Positions 33,983 through 41,205 of a stretch of 64,000 bases of DNA are shown piece after piece (position 1 is the first letter of the stretch; every line of letters starts with the position of its first letter). This DNA is from Halobacillus sp. Marseille-P3879 (lineage in GTDB: Bacteria > Bacillota > Bacilli > Bacillales > Halobacillaceae): the NCBI RefSeq assembly GCF_900240285.1, contig NZ_OESS01000001.1, forward strand, positions 682,001 through 746,000. The letters are read 5' to 3'. The notes beneath the pieces are model-generated. The model did no database searches and had not been told where the DNA came from. It saw nothing but the letters and a program-made list of their open reading frames with translations. The translations under genes were made by a program, and so were the position numbers.

Positions 33983-35707
33983 TTAAAGCATCTGCTGATC
34001 CACCAACTCCCGATACCGCCCATTGTTTTCATACAGCTCTGCATGCCGTCCGCGCCCGGTAATCATCCCGTCCTCAAGCATCAGCAGCTGATCGGCATCA
34101 ACAACCGTTGACAACCGATGCGCAATTACGAGTGTCGTCCGTCCTTCCATCAGCGTCCGCAGCGCTTCCTGCACGGCAGCCTCAGACTCAGAATCCAAAT
34201 TCGACGTCGCTTCATCCAGCAACAGCACGGCAGGGTCGCGCAGTAACGCCCGGGCAATCGCGATTCGCTGACGCTGGCCGCCGGATAGCTTCACGCCGCG
34301 CTCGCCGACCCGCGTTTCCAGCCCGTCTTCAAGCTCACTCACAAATTCATGAGCATTCGCCTGCTGCAGCGCAGCTTCGACCTGCAAGTCAGAAACGTTA
34401 TCCTTTAATCCGTAGCACACGTTATCTCGAATCGTCCCTGACATCACCGGGCTGTCCTGGGAGACGTAGCCGATCGACCGTCGCCACTGTTCTAATTCAA
34501 TCGCATCCAGCGGCATATCACCCATCCGAATCTCACCTACAGAAGGGGAGTAGAACCGCTCGATCAACGAGAAGACTGTTGTTTTCCCTGCACCGCTCGG
34601 GCCGACAAGCGCGACCGTTTCTCCCGGCATGACGGCAAAACTCACGCCTTTTAAAATGATGCGCTCCGAGCCGGTGTAGCCAAACGACACGTCGCGGAAC
34701 ACGAGCTTATCATTCTCCGACAGCTGATCACCGGCTTCCTTCTCGACATCAATTTCATGTAAAAATTGAATCCGTTCTGTCGCGCCCATCGCTTTTTGGA
34801 ACGTGGTAAAGAACGTCGCCATTTGACTAAACGGCACGATGATTTGAAACACATAAATGATCACAGCCACAAGCGATCCCGCGCTGAGTGCCCCTGAAGC
34901 GACCCGAACACCGCCGTATCCAATTAACACGACCAGAACCGCCATAATAATCGTAGTCACGAATGGGGAGATGATCGCCTGAATGCGTGCTTCTTTCAAT
35001 CCATATGTAAACAGCTGTCCAATTCCGCGTGCGCCTTTGTCACTCTCGGCAGCTTCGGCGTTCGACGCCTTGACGAGTCGAATCTCGCTCAGCACCCGGC
35101 CGAGGTTCGCGCTAAAGTCAGCCATCTCATCCTGCAGCTTTCTCGACACACGATACATGATCCGCCCTAAGGGCATTAAAACGAACAATGCGACAGGAAC
35201 CGACATTAACATAATCACTGTCATCCGCCAGTCAATCGTCAGCAGAATGATCACGGCTCCGATAATCGTAATTACCCCCGTAACAAACGATACCAGATGA
35301 TTCGTAATCAAATTTTTCACTGTCGTCGTGTCCTGCGTAATCCGGCTCATCGTCTCGCCTGATTCATGTTCGTCAAAATAACCAACCGGCAGCTTCAGAA
35401 TATGATTCCACAGCCCGCGGCGGATGTAAGCGACGATGTGCTCACCGATGTAGGCGAGAATGTAGTAGGAAAAGCCGCCCGACACCGTTTGAACAAGGAA
35501 CGTGACGACAAGAAACACGATCAACCCAGTACTCAAACCGCCGTCTGCCAGCTGATCGACTAAATCACGCGTGAACAGCGGCACAACAAGGCTGGCTGCT
35601 GTTTCAAGCAGGCTTAACACGAGCGCTACAGCGACCAGCCATTTCGCCGGCAGTCCAGCGCGGATATAAGTAAAAAAGTCCTTCACCGAACGCTTCTGAT
35701 CACGCAT
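33983..35707 (-). CDS. ABC exporter, fused membrane and ATPase domains (ABCB type)
   Basis: 574-residue half-transporter. Residues 1-320 form six membrane spans; the ATPase has Walker A GPSGAGKTT, signature LSGGQRQR and Walker B VLLLDEATSNLD, and D-loop/His switch IAHRLSTV. Exports lipids, peptides or drugs as a homo- or heterodimer. Its start overlaps the CBS-domain gene by 8 bases. Base composition of both genes is clearly GC-richer than the neighbourhood. Confidence 0.93.
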   Translation of the reverse strand: MRDQKRSVKDFFTYIRAGLPAKWLVAVALVLSLLETAASLVVPLFTRDLVDQLADGGLSTGLIVFLVVTFLVQTVSGGFSYYILAYIGEHIVAYIRRGLWNHILKLPVGYFDEHESGETMSRITQDTTTVKNLITNHLVSFVTGVITIIGAVIILLTIDWRMTVIMLMSVPVALFVLMPLGRIMYRVSRKLQDEMADFSANLGRVLSEIRLVKASNAEAAESDKGARGIGQLFTYGLKEARIQAIISPFVTTIIMAVLVVLIGYGGVRVASGALSAGSLVAVIIYVFQIIVPFSQMATFFTTFQKAMGATERIQFLHEIDVEKEAGDQLSENDKLVFRDVSFGYTGSERIILKGVSFAVMPGETVALVGPSGAGKTTVFSLIERFYSPSVGEIRMGDMPLDAIELEQWRRSIGYVSQDSPVMSGTIRDNVCYGLKDNVSDLQVEAALQQANAHEFVSELEDGLETRVGERGVKLSGGQRQRIAIARALLRDPAVLLLDEATSNLDSESEAAVQEALRTLMEGRTTLVIAHRLSTVVDADQLLMLEDGMITGRGRHAELYENNGRYRELVDQQML

Positions 35708-36422
35708 CCTCTGCCTCCTCGACGTCCACTTTAATTAAATCCCACGCCGTGACGATGCCAAGGGGCGACGAATCACACCTTCCATCCTCTGTGACAATCA
35801 CCGCCTTCAGCTTCCGGCCTTCTACGTGACGATCCTCATACACATCCTCGACGTCAAACACCGTGGACCGCTCAGGGATAAACTCCGCATTACGCACGCC
35901 TTCCGCTTGAAGCACATCCCTGACACGCACGCCTTCGACCGTCACAGCACCATTCTCCGCGTGCCCGCTCATCCAGCGCACCAAGGCTCCATTCGTCAGC
36001 AAGCCGAGGAAGCGTCCGCCCATCCCGTCATAAATCGGAAACTGCGATACGGCGTGGTCACGGAACGCCTGCATCACCTCAAGCAGGTCCGAATCCGCAT
36101 AGAAGAACATCACCGGCCGCGTCGCGATATCAAGCGCTTTTGGCGGCTGATCAAGCGTTCGTTTAATGTACTCAAGCTCTTCTACGACCTCAAGGTGGGG
36201 AGACGCAATATAATAGCCGTCCCGTACCCGCTCATGCACGATCGCATTGCGAAGCTTCGCATACTGACGCAGCGTGTCAAAATGCTCCTTGATCACACTA
36301 CGCTCCTTCGACCGCTGCAGCAGCTCCACGAAGTTATCATTTTTCGGATAATGGTTCATATCCTTTAATATTTGATGAATCTGATTAAATGCCAGTTCAA
36401 ACCGTTCCACTAATTCACTCAT
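35700..36422 (-). CDS. CBS-domain protein
   Basis: 240 residues: a helical N-terminal part (residues 1-100, FELAFNQIHQILKDMNHYPK, LRNAIVHERV) and a CBS pair (RPVMFFYADSDLLEVMQAFR, FPIYDGMGGRFLGLLTNGAL; second copy ending LGIVTAWDLIKVD). CBS pairs sense adenine nucleotides. ATG at 36422 follows AAAGGTGGTG; an upstream in-frame start lacks a site. Overlaps the downstream ABC exporter gene, suggesting coupled regulation. Confidence 0.82.
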   Translation of the reverse strand: MSELVERFELAFNQIHQILKDMNHYPKNDNFVELLQRSKERSVIKEHFDTLRQYAKLRNAIVHERVRDGYYIASPHLEVVEELEYIKRTLDQPPKALDIATRPVMFFYADSDLLEVMQAFRDHAVSQFPIYDGMGGRFLGLLTNGALVRWMSGHAENGAVTVEGVRVRDVLQAEGVRNAEFIPERSTVFDVEDVYEDRHVEGRKLKAVIVTEDGRCDSSPLGIVTAWDLIKVDVEEAEDA

Positions 36423-36621
36423 CGAAACACCACCTTTTCGTTCTATTCTTATTATAACTAAAGTCCTCGCTTTCAACACTATATAGGTTAATAGAGTTAC
36501 AAATCATGGATGTCAATTAAGTGAAAAGACCCTAAAATTATGTTGAATTTCACAATTTTTATCGTAAAATGTTAATCGAGCATAAATTTGGATCAAAGTA
36601 TATCGAAAGAGGGAATGTTAT

Positions 36622-37271
36622 ATGAGTTTGCCCATAGAGGAGCATCAACCTTTACGTTCACCTTACATAGATGGCAAAAAACTAATATTAAGAAACGAAT
36701 ACTGTGATTTTAATGGAGCCAATAGTTTAAAGAATAAAAAGCACAATAAAAAATACTCTACATCTACAGATACTTAACGTTTATTAACAAGATCACGCAC
36801 GAGCCGTTCTACTTTGATAAGCAGGTCAATATCGTACTTCATCCCAAAGCGCGTTTGATCCTGCAGGAGCAGTTTCCTGAGTTCTACGAAGATCATAAGC
36901 ACTATTTCTATGAAGGAGATATTAAAGAGATCCTTCTACGCACAAAGGTGTTGATCTCCGATTATTCCTCGGTCACCTACATGGCGTTTACAGGAGGGAC
37001 GAATGTCGTGTTTTACTGGAAAGATAAGGAAAGATGCGAAGAAGAGTACGGCGCACCGAACATTCTTCAAGAGAACATTGCCTTTGGAGACGTGACGTAT
37101 AATTTCAAAGAGCTGGACCTTGCGATTCAACAAAATTATGAGCTCGATCAGCAGCATCATCACGTTCGTCAGTTTAATGAGCTGGTGGAATGCACAGATG
37201 GCCATAATACGAAAAATACGTTTCATTCACTATCGAGAATCATGGTTCCATCGAAAAACCCGCAGCTATAA
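36622..37271 (+). pseudogene. Truncated CDP-glycerol glycerophosphotransferase (TagF-like) remnant
   Basis: From 36778 the frame encodes TFINKITHEPFYFDKQVNIV then LHPKARLILQEQF and the family signature LISDYSSVTYMAFTGG, the C-terminal catalytic part of teichoic-acid glycerophosphotransferases. It has no start or N-terminal domain. Upstream in the same frame is a 51-codon ORF (36622-36777, ATG with GAGGGA, MSLPIEEHQPLRSPYIDGKK) ending in TAA directly before the homology. A deletion junction or insertion remnant is likely. Confidence 0.7.
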
Positions 37272-37290
37272 CAAGTCTGCGGGTTTTCGA
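37252..37290 (+). terminator. Terminator of the TagF-like remnant
   Basis: Stem AAAACCCGCAG/CTGCGGGTTTT around an 11-base loop. Confidence 0.75.
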
Positions 37291-37342
37291 TGTCCACAAT
37301 AAAAATAGGAAACATCTACTACCAATTTTTACGTGCTTTAAA

Positions 37343-37371
37343 TAGAACACCCCGACAAATTATGCTACACT
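37343..37371 (+). promoter_or_regulatory. Promoter of the first SinR-like gene
   Basis: TAGAAC, 17 bases, TACACT preceded by TGC. The spacer text AACACCCC...TTATGC recurs in the second SinR-like promoter. ATAGAAC resembles a SinR box (complement of GTTCTYT), suggesting autoregulation. Confidence 0.5.
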
Positions 37372-37401
37372 AATAATATACAAACGAAAGAAGGTGATAG
37401 G

Positions 37402-37737
37402 ATGATCGGTGATCGCATACAACACATCCGAAAAATCCGCCATTTATCATTATCCGAGCTCGCCGAACGCGCAGGGGTCGCCAAGTCCTATTTGAGCTCA
37501 ATCGAACGGAATCTTCAATCCAACCCTTCCATTCAGTTTCTTGAAAAAATTTCCAAAGAACTCGATGTCTCCATGAACTACCTCCTCCATGGCGATGCAG
37601 CTGAGAAAGACGTCCACTTAGACGATGATTGGCTGGAGCTTGTATTGGAGGCGCAGAATTCCGGACTTTCTAAAGAGCAATTCCGCGAATACTTGGAGTT
37701 TAATAAGTGGAGAACAAATCGCAAAAGCAATCTTTAA
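37402..37737 (+). CDS. sinR: SinR-like master regulator of biofilm/exopolysaccharide genes
   Basis: 111 residues, exactly the length of B. subtilis SinR and similar throughout: XRE HTH (LSLSELAERAGVAKSYLSSI, ERNLQSNPSIQFLEKISKEL) and the C-terminal SinI-like dimerisation region (WLELVLEAQNSGLSKEQFRE, EYLEFNKW). SinR represses matrix operons and is antagonised by SinI. No sinI gene is nearby. AGAAGGTGATAGG precedes the ATG. It is followed by a terminator and then a degenerate CpsB-type gene. Confidence 0.85.
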   Translation: MIGDRIQHIRKIRHLSLSELAERAGVAKSYLSSIERNLQSNPSIQFLEKISKELDVSMNYLLHGDAAEKDVHLDDDWLELVLEAQNSGLSKEQFREYLEFNKWRTNRKSNL

Positions 37738-37743
37738 ATCATG

Positions 37744-37777
37744 ATCACTTCCATTCATCGGGAAGTGATTTTTTTAT
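37744..37777 (+). terminator. Terminator after first SinR-like gene
   Basis: Stem ATCACTTCC/GGAAGTGAT followed by TTTTTTATT. Confidence 0.85.
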
Positions 37778-37800
37778 TCCTATATTTCGACAAAAAAACA

Positions 37801-37822
37801 GTGAAAACGCCCCTAAATTATG
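37801..37822 (+). promoter_or_regulatory. Shared motif upstream of CpsB-like gene 1
   Basis: GTGAAAACGCCCCTAAATTA, closely matching GTGAAAAGACCCTAAAATTA at 36521-36540 upstream of the TagF-like remnant. Function unknown; probably a promoter or regulator site common to this locus. Confidence 0.45.
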
Positions 37823-37900
37823 ACATAAAATTTCATCAAATGGTGCTAGTATAAATGAACCATATAAATATAGATAAGGTATAGAGAAAGGGGATAATCA

Positions 37901-38668
37901 ATGATTAACATTAACACTCACATCATTCCGGGCATCGACGAGGGCATTCAGACGATAGAAGACAGCATTGAGTTGGCGGAAGCTGCTGTAAGAGAAGGAA
38001 TCAGCACGATAGTTGCCACTCCAGCCTACCAGGAAGGAATCAACCTTTACAGTAAAAGGGAGATCCTTACTCAAGTGGAAGACTTAAATAAGCACTTACA
38101 AAAGAGACAGATCAATCTCACCGTTTTACCTGGACAAATCATCAGCATCTACGGAGACTTACTCGATGATATAAAGCACAACCAAATACTGACGATTAAT
38201 AAAGATACACCATATATACTGCTTGAACTGCCTAAAGATCATGTTCCTCAATATACAAGCAACCTATTCTTCAATCTACAGATGGAAGGATATATACCGA
38301 TTATTGCCCAGCCAGAACGTAATAAACAGATTCAGCAGAATCCAAACCTCCTATATAAGCTCATAAAACATGGAGCTTATGCTCAGCTGTCAGCAGGAAG
38401 TATTTGTGGCAAATATGGAAAGAAAATTAGTAAATTATCTCACCAGTTCATTGAAGCCAATCTTATACACTTGATTGCTTCTGATAGTCGAGGAAATAAA
38501 AGGAAGTTTCATATGAGGACAGCAAGCAATATAATAAATAGAAAGTACGGATACGCAGCGGGGGAAATCCTAACAGAAAATGCTCAACAAGTTATTAAGG
38601 GTACACCTATAATAAGTGCTCCTCCAGAATACATGAAGAGAAAAAAATTATTACCCCTCTTTAACTAG
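37901..38668 (+). CDS. CpsB/YwqE-type PHP tyrosine phosphatase paralogue, predicted inactive
   Basis: 255 residues, collinear with the two intact copies downstream, ending in the same basic tail (KRKKLLPLF). Compared with those copies the metal ligands are changed: His5 to Asn, His42 to Ala (His43 to Tyr), Glu80 to Ile, His136 to Gln and His196 to Arg; His7, the mid-protein Glu and the Asp of SDS remain. The trinuclear metal site cannot form normally, yet the frame is intact with AAAGGGG before ATG. It may be a regulatory pseudo-phosphatase binding kinase tyrosine tails. Confidence 0.85.
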   Translation: MININTHIIPGIDEGIQTIEDSIELAEAAVREGISTIVATPAYQEGINLYSKREILTQVEDLNKHLQKRQINLTVLPGQIISIYGDLLDDIKHNQILTINKDTPYILLELPKDHVPQYTSNLFFNLQMEGYIPIIAQPERNKQIQQNPNLLYKLIKHGAYAQLSAGSICGKYGKKISKLSHQFIEANLIHLIASDSRGNKRKFHMRTASNIINRKYGYAAGEILTENAQQVIKGTPIISAPPEYMKRKKLLPLFN

Positions 38669-38723
38669 TAAAAGCAAATATTTATGAATTGCGGTTCATT
38701 ATAAAAAACAATAATTCTATATA

Positions 38724-38752
38724 TTGAATAACACCCCCTCTTATGCTATGAT
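38724..38752 (+). promoter_or_regulatory. Promoter of the second SinR-like gene
   Basis: TTGAAT, 17 bases, TATGAT preceded by TGC. It shares AACACCCC and TTATGCTA with the first SinR-like promoter. Confidence 0.7.
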
Positions 38753-38771
38753 TTTTGTAATCAAAAAGTCA

Positions 38772-38808
38772 TGGTTATTTTCCAATCCTTGTGTTGGAGG
38801 AATAACCA
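38772..38808 (+). promoter_or_regulatory. 5' leader hairpin of the second SinR-like gene
   Basis: TGGTTATT pairs with AATAACCA and inner CCAA with TTGG, in the untranslated leader between promoter and start codon. Could modulate mRNA stability or translation. Confidence 0.45.
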
Positions 38809-38844
38809 GGATATTGCACATTGACAAAAGAAGAAGGTGAAGAA

Positions 38845-39183
38845 ATGATCGGGGATCGTATTCAGAACATCCGCAGAAGAAGAGGCCTGTCCATGGCCGA
38901 ACTAGGAGAAAGAGCCGGCTATGCGAAGTCCTATGTAAGCTCGATCGAACGGAACAACCAGACGAATCCCTCGATCCAGTTCATCGAAAGAGTCGCCGGC
39001 GTCCTCGATGTCCCGATGAACTACCTGATCAGCGGAGAGATGTCTTCAGAAACTCAGCAGCTGGATGAAGAATGGGTTCAATTAATCCAGGAAGCAATGG
39101 AGTCCGGGTTGTCGAAGCAGCAGTTCAGGGAGTATATGGAGTATAGTAAATGGAAAATGCACAACAAGAGTAGGGACTTTTAG
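38845..39183 (+). CDS. Second SinR-like regulator (SinR/SlrR paralogue)
   Basis: 112 residues, strongly resembling the first copy: HTH LSMAELGERAGYAKSYVSSI then ERNNQTNPSIQFIERVAGVL, and the C-terminal dimerisation segment WVQLIQEAMESGLSKQQFRE. Start at 38845 follows AAGAAGGTGA; a TTG at 38821 lies before the ribosome site. Placed between CpsB-like copies 1 and 2, so a SinR-CpsB cassette appears duplicated. In B. subtilis SinR and SlrR form heterodimers, and the same is conceivable here. Confidence 0.85.
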   Translation: MIGDRIQNIRRRRGLSMAELGERAGYAKSYVSSIERNNQTNPSIQFIERVAGVLDVPMNYLISGEMSSETQQLDEEWVQLIQEAMESGLSKQQFREYMEYSKWKMHNKSRDF

Positions 39184-39358
39184 TTCAAACGATGCACGCA
39201 AGGACGAGGTCAAACTAAGAGGTTCGACCCGTTTTCTATTAAAGCCGTTTAGAAGATAATGTGAAGTGGTAAGGTCAATTAACCCCTAGAATGTAGAAAA
39301 AGAGAAAATTCTAGCAGACAGAATAGGTATAGACTTTAAAGAGGGAAGGGATAATCTT

Positions 39359-40123
39359 ATGATCGATATTCACAGCCACATTCTACCCGGTGTCGATGAC
39401 GGAGCGCAGTCCATGACCGAAAGTATCGAAATGGCAAGAGCTGCGGTTCAGGAAGGAATCGATACCATAGTCGCAACACCACACCATCAGAACGGAGCAT
39501 TCGACAACTATAAGAACGACATCCTCCTTCAAGTGAGTGAGTTGAACCGTGCCCTTGAAGAAGAAGACATTCCATTGACCGTCTTACCGGGGCAGGAAAC
39601 AAGAATCAATGGAGGAATGGTTGAAGACTTACAGAAAGATGAGATTCTGCCGATTAACGAAAGCAACTACGTATTTGTGGAATTTCCTCACGACCAAGTA
39701 CCCTCCTACGCCAGCAATCTGCTGTTTAATCTGCAAGTCGAAGGCTATCAGCCCGTGATCGTCCATCCCGAGCGGAACTTACAAATTCAGGACAACCCGA
39801 ATTTGCTGTATTCTTTCGTAAAGAACGGAGCGGCTTCTCAAGTAACCGCAGGAAGTTTAACAGGCAAGTTTGGCCGGGCAGCGAAAAAACTTTCCTATCA
39901 GCTGATCGAGTCCAATCTAATTCACCTGATTGCTTCTGATGCCCATAACGCAAAGAAGCGAGCTTTCCACATGAAAGAGGCTTATAGTGAGATCAGCAAG
40001 AATTACGGACAGTCAGCGATGCACTATTTCTTCGAAAACGCGCAGTACATGATTGAAAATCAAACCCTAGCCAGCGACCCGCCAGAACACGTGAAGAAAA
40101 AGAAAGTGCTAGGAATCTTTTAA
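39359..40123 (+). CDS. CpsB/YwqE-type manganese-dependent tyrosine phosphatase, copy 2
   Basis: 254 residues of the PHP-type protein tyrosine phosphatases that dephosphorylate BY-kinases of capsule/EPS export. All ligands are present: DIHSHILPGVDDG, TPHH (His42), GQETRI (Glu80), Glu108, VHPERN (His136) and SDAHN (Asp194, His196). GGGAAGGG precedes the ATG. Followed by a strong terminator, so it forms its own short unit after the second SinR-like gene. Confidence 0.92.
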   Translation: MIDIHSHILPGVDDGAQSMTESIEMARAAVQEGIDTIVATPHHQNGAFDNYKNDILLQVSELNRALEEEDIPLTVLPGQETRINGGMVEDLQKDEILPINESNYVFVEFPHDQVPSYASNLLFNLQVEGYQPVIVHPERNLQIQDNPNLLYSFVKNGAASQVTAGSLTGKFGRAAKKLSYQLIESNLIHLIASDAHNAKKRAFHMKEAYSEISKNYGQSAMHYFFENAQYMIENQTLASDPPEHVKKKKVLGIF

Positions 40124-40132
40124 AGGAAAATC

Positions 40133-40171
40133 ATAGCTAAGCCATCAAAAAGTGGTGGCTTAGCTATTTAT
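40133..40171 (+). terminator. Terminator after CpsB copy 2
   Basis: Perfect 12-bp stem ATAGCTAAGCCA/TGGCTTAGCTAT followed by TTATTT. Confidence 0.8.
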
Positions 40172-40303
40172 TTGCCAAAAATTCAGACGATGAAAACGGA
40201 TACATCAAAAGACCCGAAATTTTTTCCTCAAAAGGACCCTTTATAATATCGGCATTTTTCGTTAATTATTTACAAAATTAGTGTAAATATCATATTAAAC
40301 TCC

Positions 40304-40332
40304 TTCAAAACAAAGGAAAAACCTGCTATACT
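40304..40332 (+). promoter_or_regulatory. Promoter of the polysaccharide operon
   Basis: TTCAAA (40304-40309), 17 bases, TATACT (40327-40332) preceded by TGC as in both SinR-like promoters. It would drive the run of collinear genes from 40402 to 56803. Confidence 0.65.
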
Positions 40333-40401
40333 TGTACCAATGTAAACCAATAAAGTGAACGAAATGTGAATGCTTATTGAAATGGAGAGGAGTTCGATAG
40401 T

Positions 40402-41172
40402 TTGATTGACATACACAGCCATATTCTGCCGGGTATAGATGATGGGGCACAAGACTTAGAAAACAGCATCGAAATGGCCAAAGCCGCCGTGGAAGATGGG
40501 ATACATACAATCATCGCAACCCCTCATCACCAAAACGGTAAGTACAATAACGAAAAACACCATATTTTACAACAGGTCGATACCCTTAATCAGAATCTAG
40601 CAGACTACGACATTCCTTTAACCATTTTGCCAGGTCAGGAAACGAGAATTCACGGGGGCATGATCGAGAGTATCCGTTCTGACGAAATTCTATCACTGAC
40701 AAATCAAGGGACATACATATTTATCGAATTCCCCTCAGACGCCGTCCCGAGATACGCAAAGCAGTTACTATTTGATATCCAGCTCGAAGGCTACCAGCCG
40801 ATTATCGTCCACCCAGAACGCAACCGACAGATCATACAACACCCAAGTCTCCTATACAACATGGTCAGCCGGGGAGCCTACACACAAATCACAGCCGCCA
40901 GCCTGACTGGCAGATTCGGTAAAAATATTAAGAAATTCACCCACCAGTTAATCGAAGCAAATTTAACCCACCTGATTGCATCTGATGCCCACAACACCAC
41001 GACCCGGGGGTTTTGTATGACAGATGCATACGACGTAATAAAGGAAAACTATGGACCCTCCATGGTTTATTTGTTTGCGGAAAATGCGGAGTATGTGGTG
41101 AAAGGGGAAGGGCTAGCAGCAGATACCCCGTTAGAAATTAAAAAGAAGAAAAAGCTTTTAGGCCTATTTTAA
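40402..41172 (+). CDS. CpsB/YwqE-type tyrosine phosphatase, copy 3, first gene of the EPS operon
   Basis: 256 residues with all PHP metal ligands (DIHSHILPGIDDG, TPHHQNG, GQETRI, VHPERN, SDAHN) and the conserved basic tail KKKKKLLGLF. TTG start after GGAGAGGAG. It heads the polysaccharide gene run with its own promoter; the next gene follows 33 bases later. Presumably tunes phosphorylation of a BY-kinase, but none is encoded in this window. Confidence 0.92.
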   Translation: MIDIHSHILPGIDDGAQDLENSIEMAKAAVEDGIHTIIATPHHQNGKYNNEKHHILQQVDTLNQNLADYDIPLTILPGQETRIHGGMIESIRSDEILSLTNQGTYIFIEFPSDAVPRYAKQLLFDIQLEGYQPIIVHPERNRQIIQHPSLLYNMVSRGAYTQITAASLTGRFGKNIKKFTHQLIEANLTHLIASDAHNTTTRGFCMTDAYDVIKENYGPSMVYLFAENAEYVVKGEGLAADTPLEIKKKKKLLGLF

Positions 41173-41205
41173 GAAAATACAAATTGAAAGGAGTGGAAGA
41201 TTTAA

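Noticed and set aside
33983-36422. Large + strand ORFs opposite the ABC exporter and CBS genes
   Set aside because: Shadow frames of GC-rich coding sequence; the minus-strand products have clear family motifs.
40124-40401. Possible EAR (eps-associated RNA) antitermination element before the EPS operon
   Set aside because: The leader after the promoter is only about 65 bases and shows none of the expected long structure.
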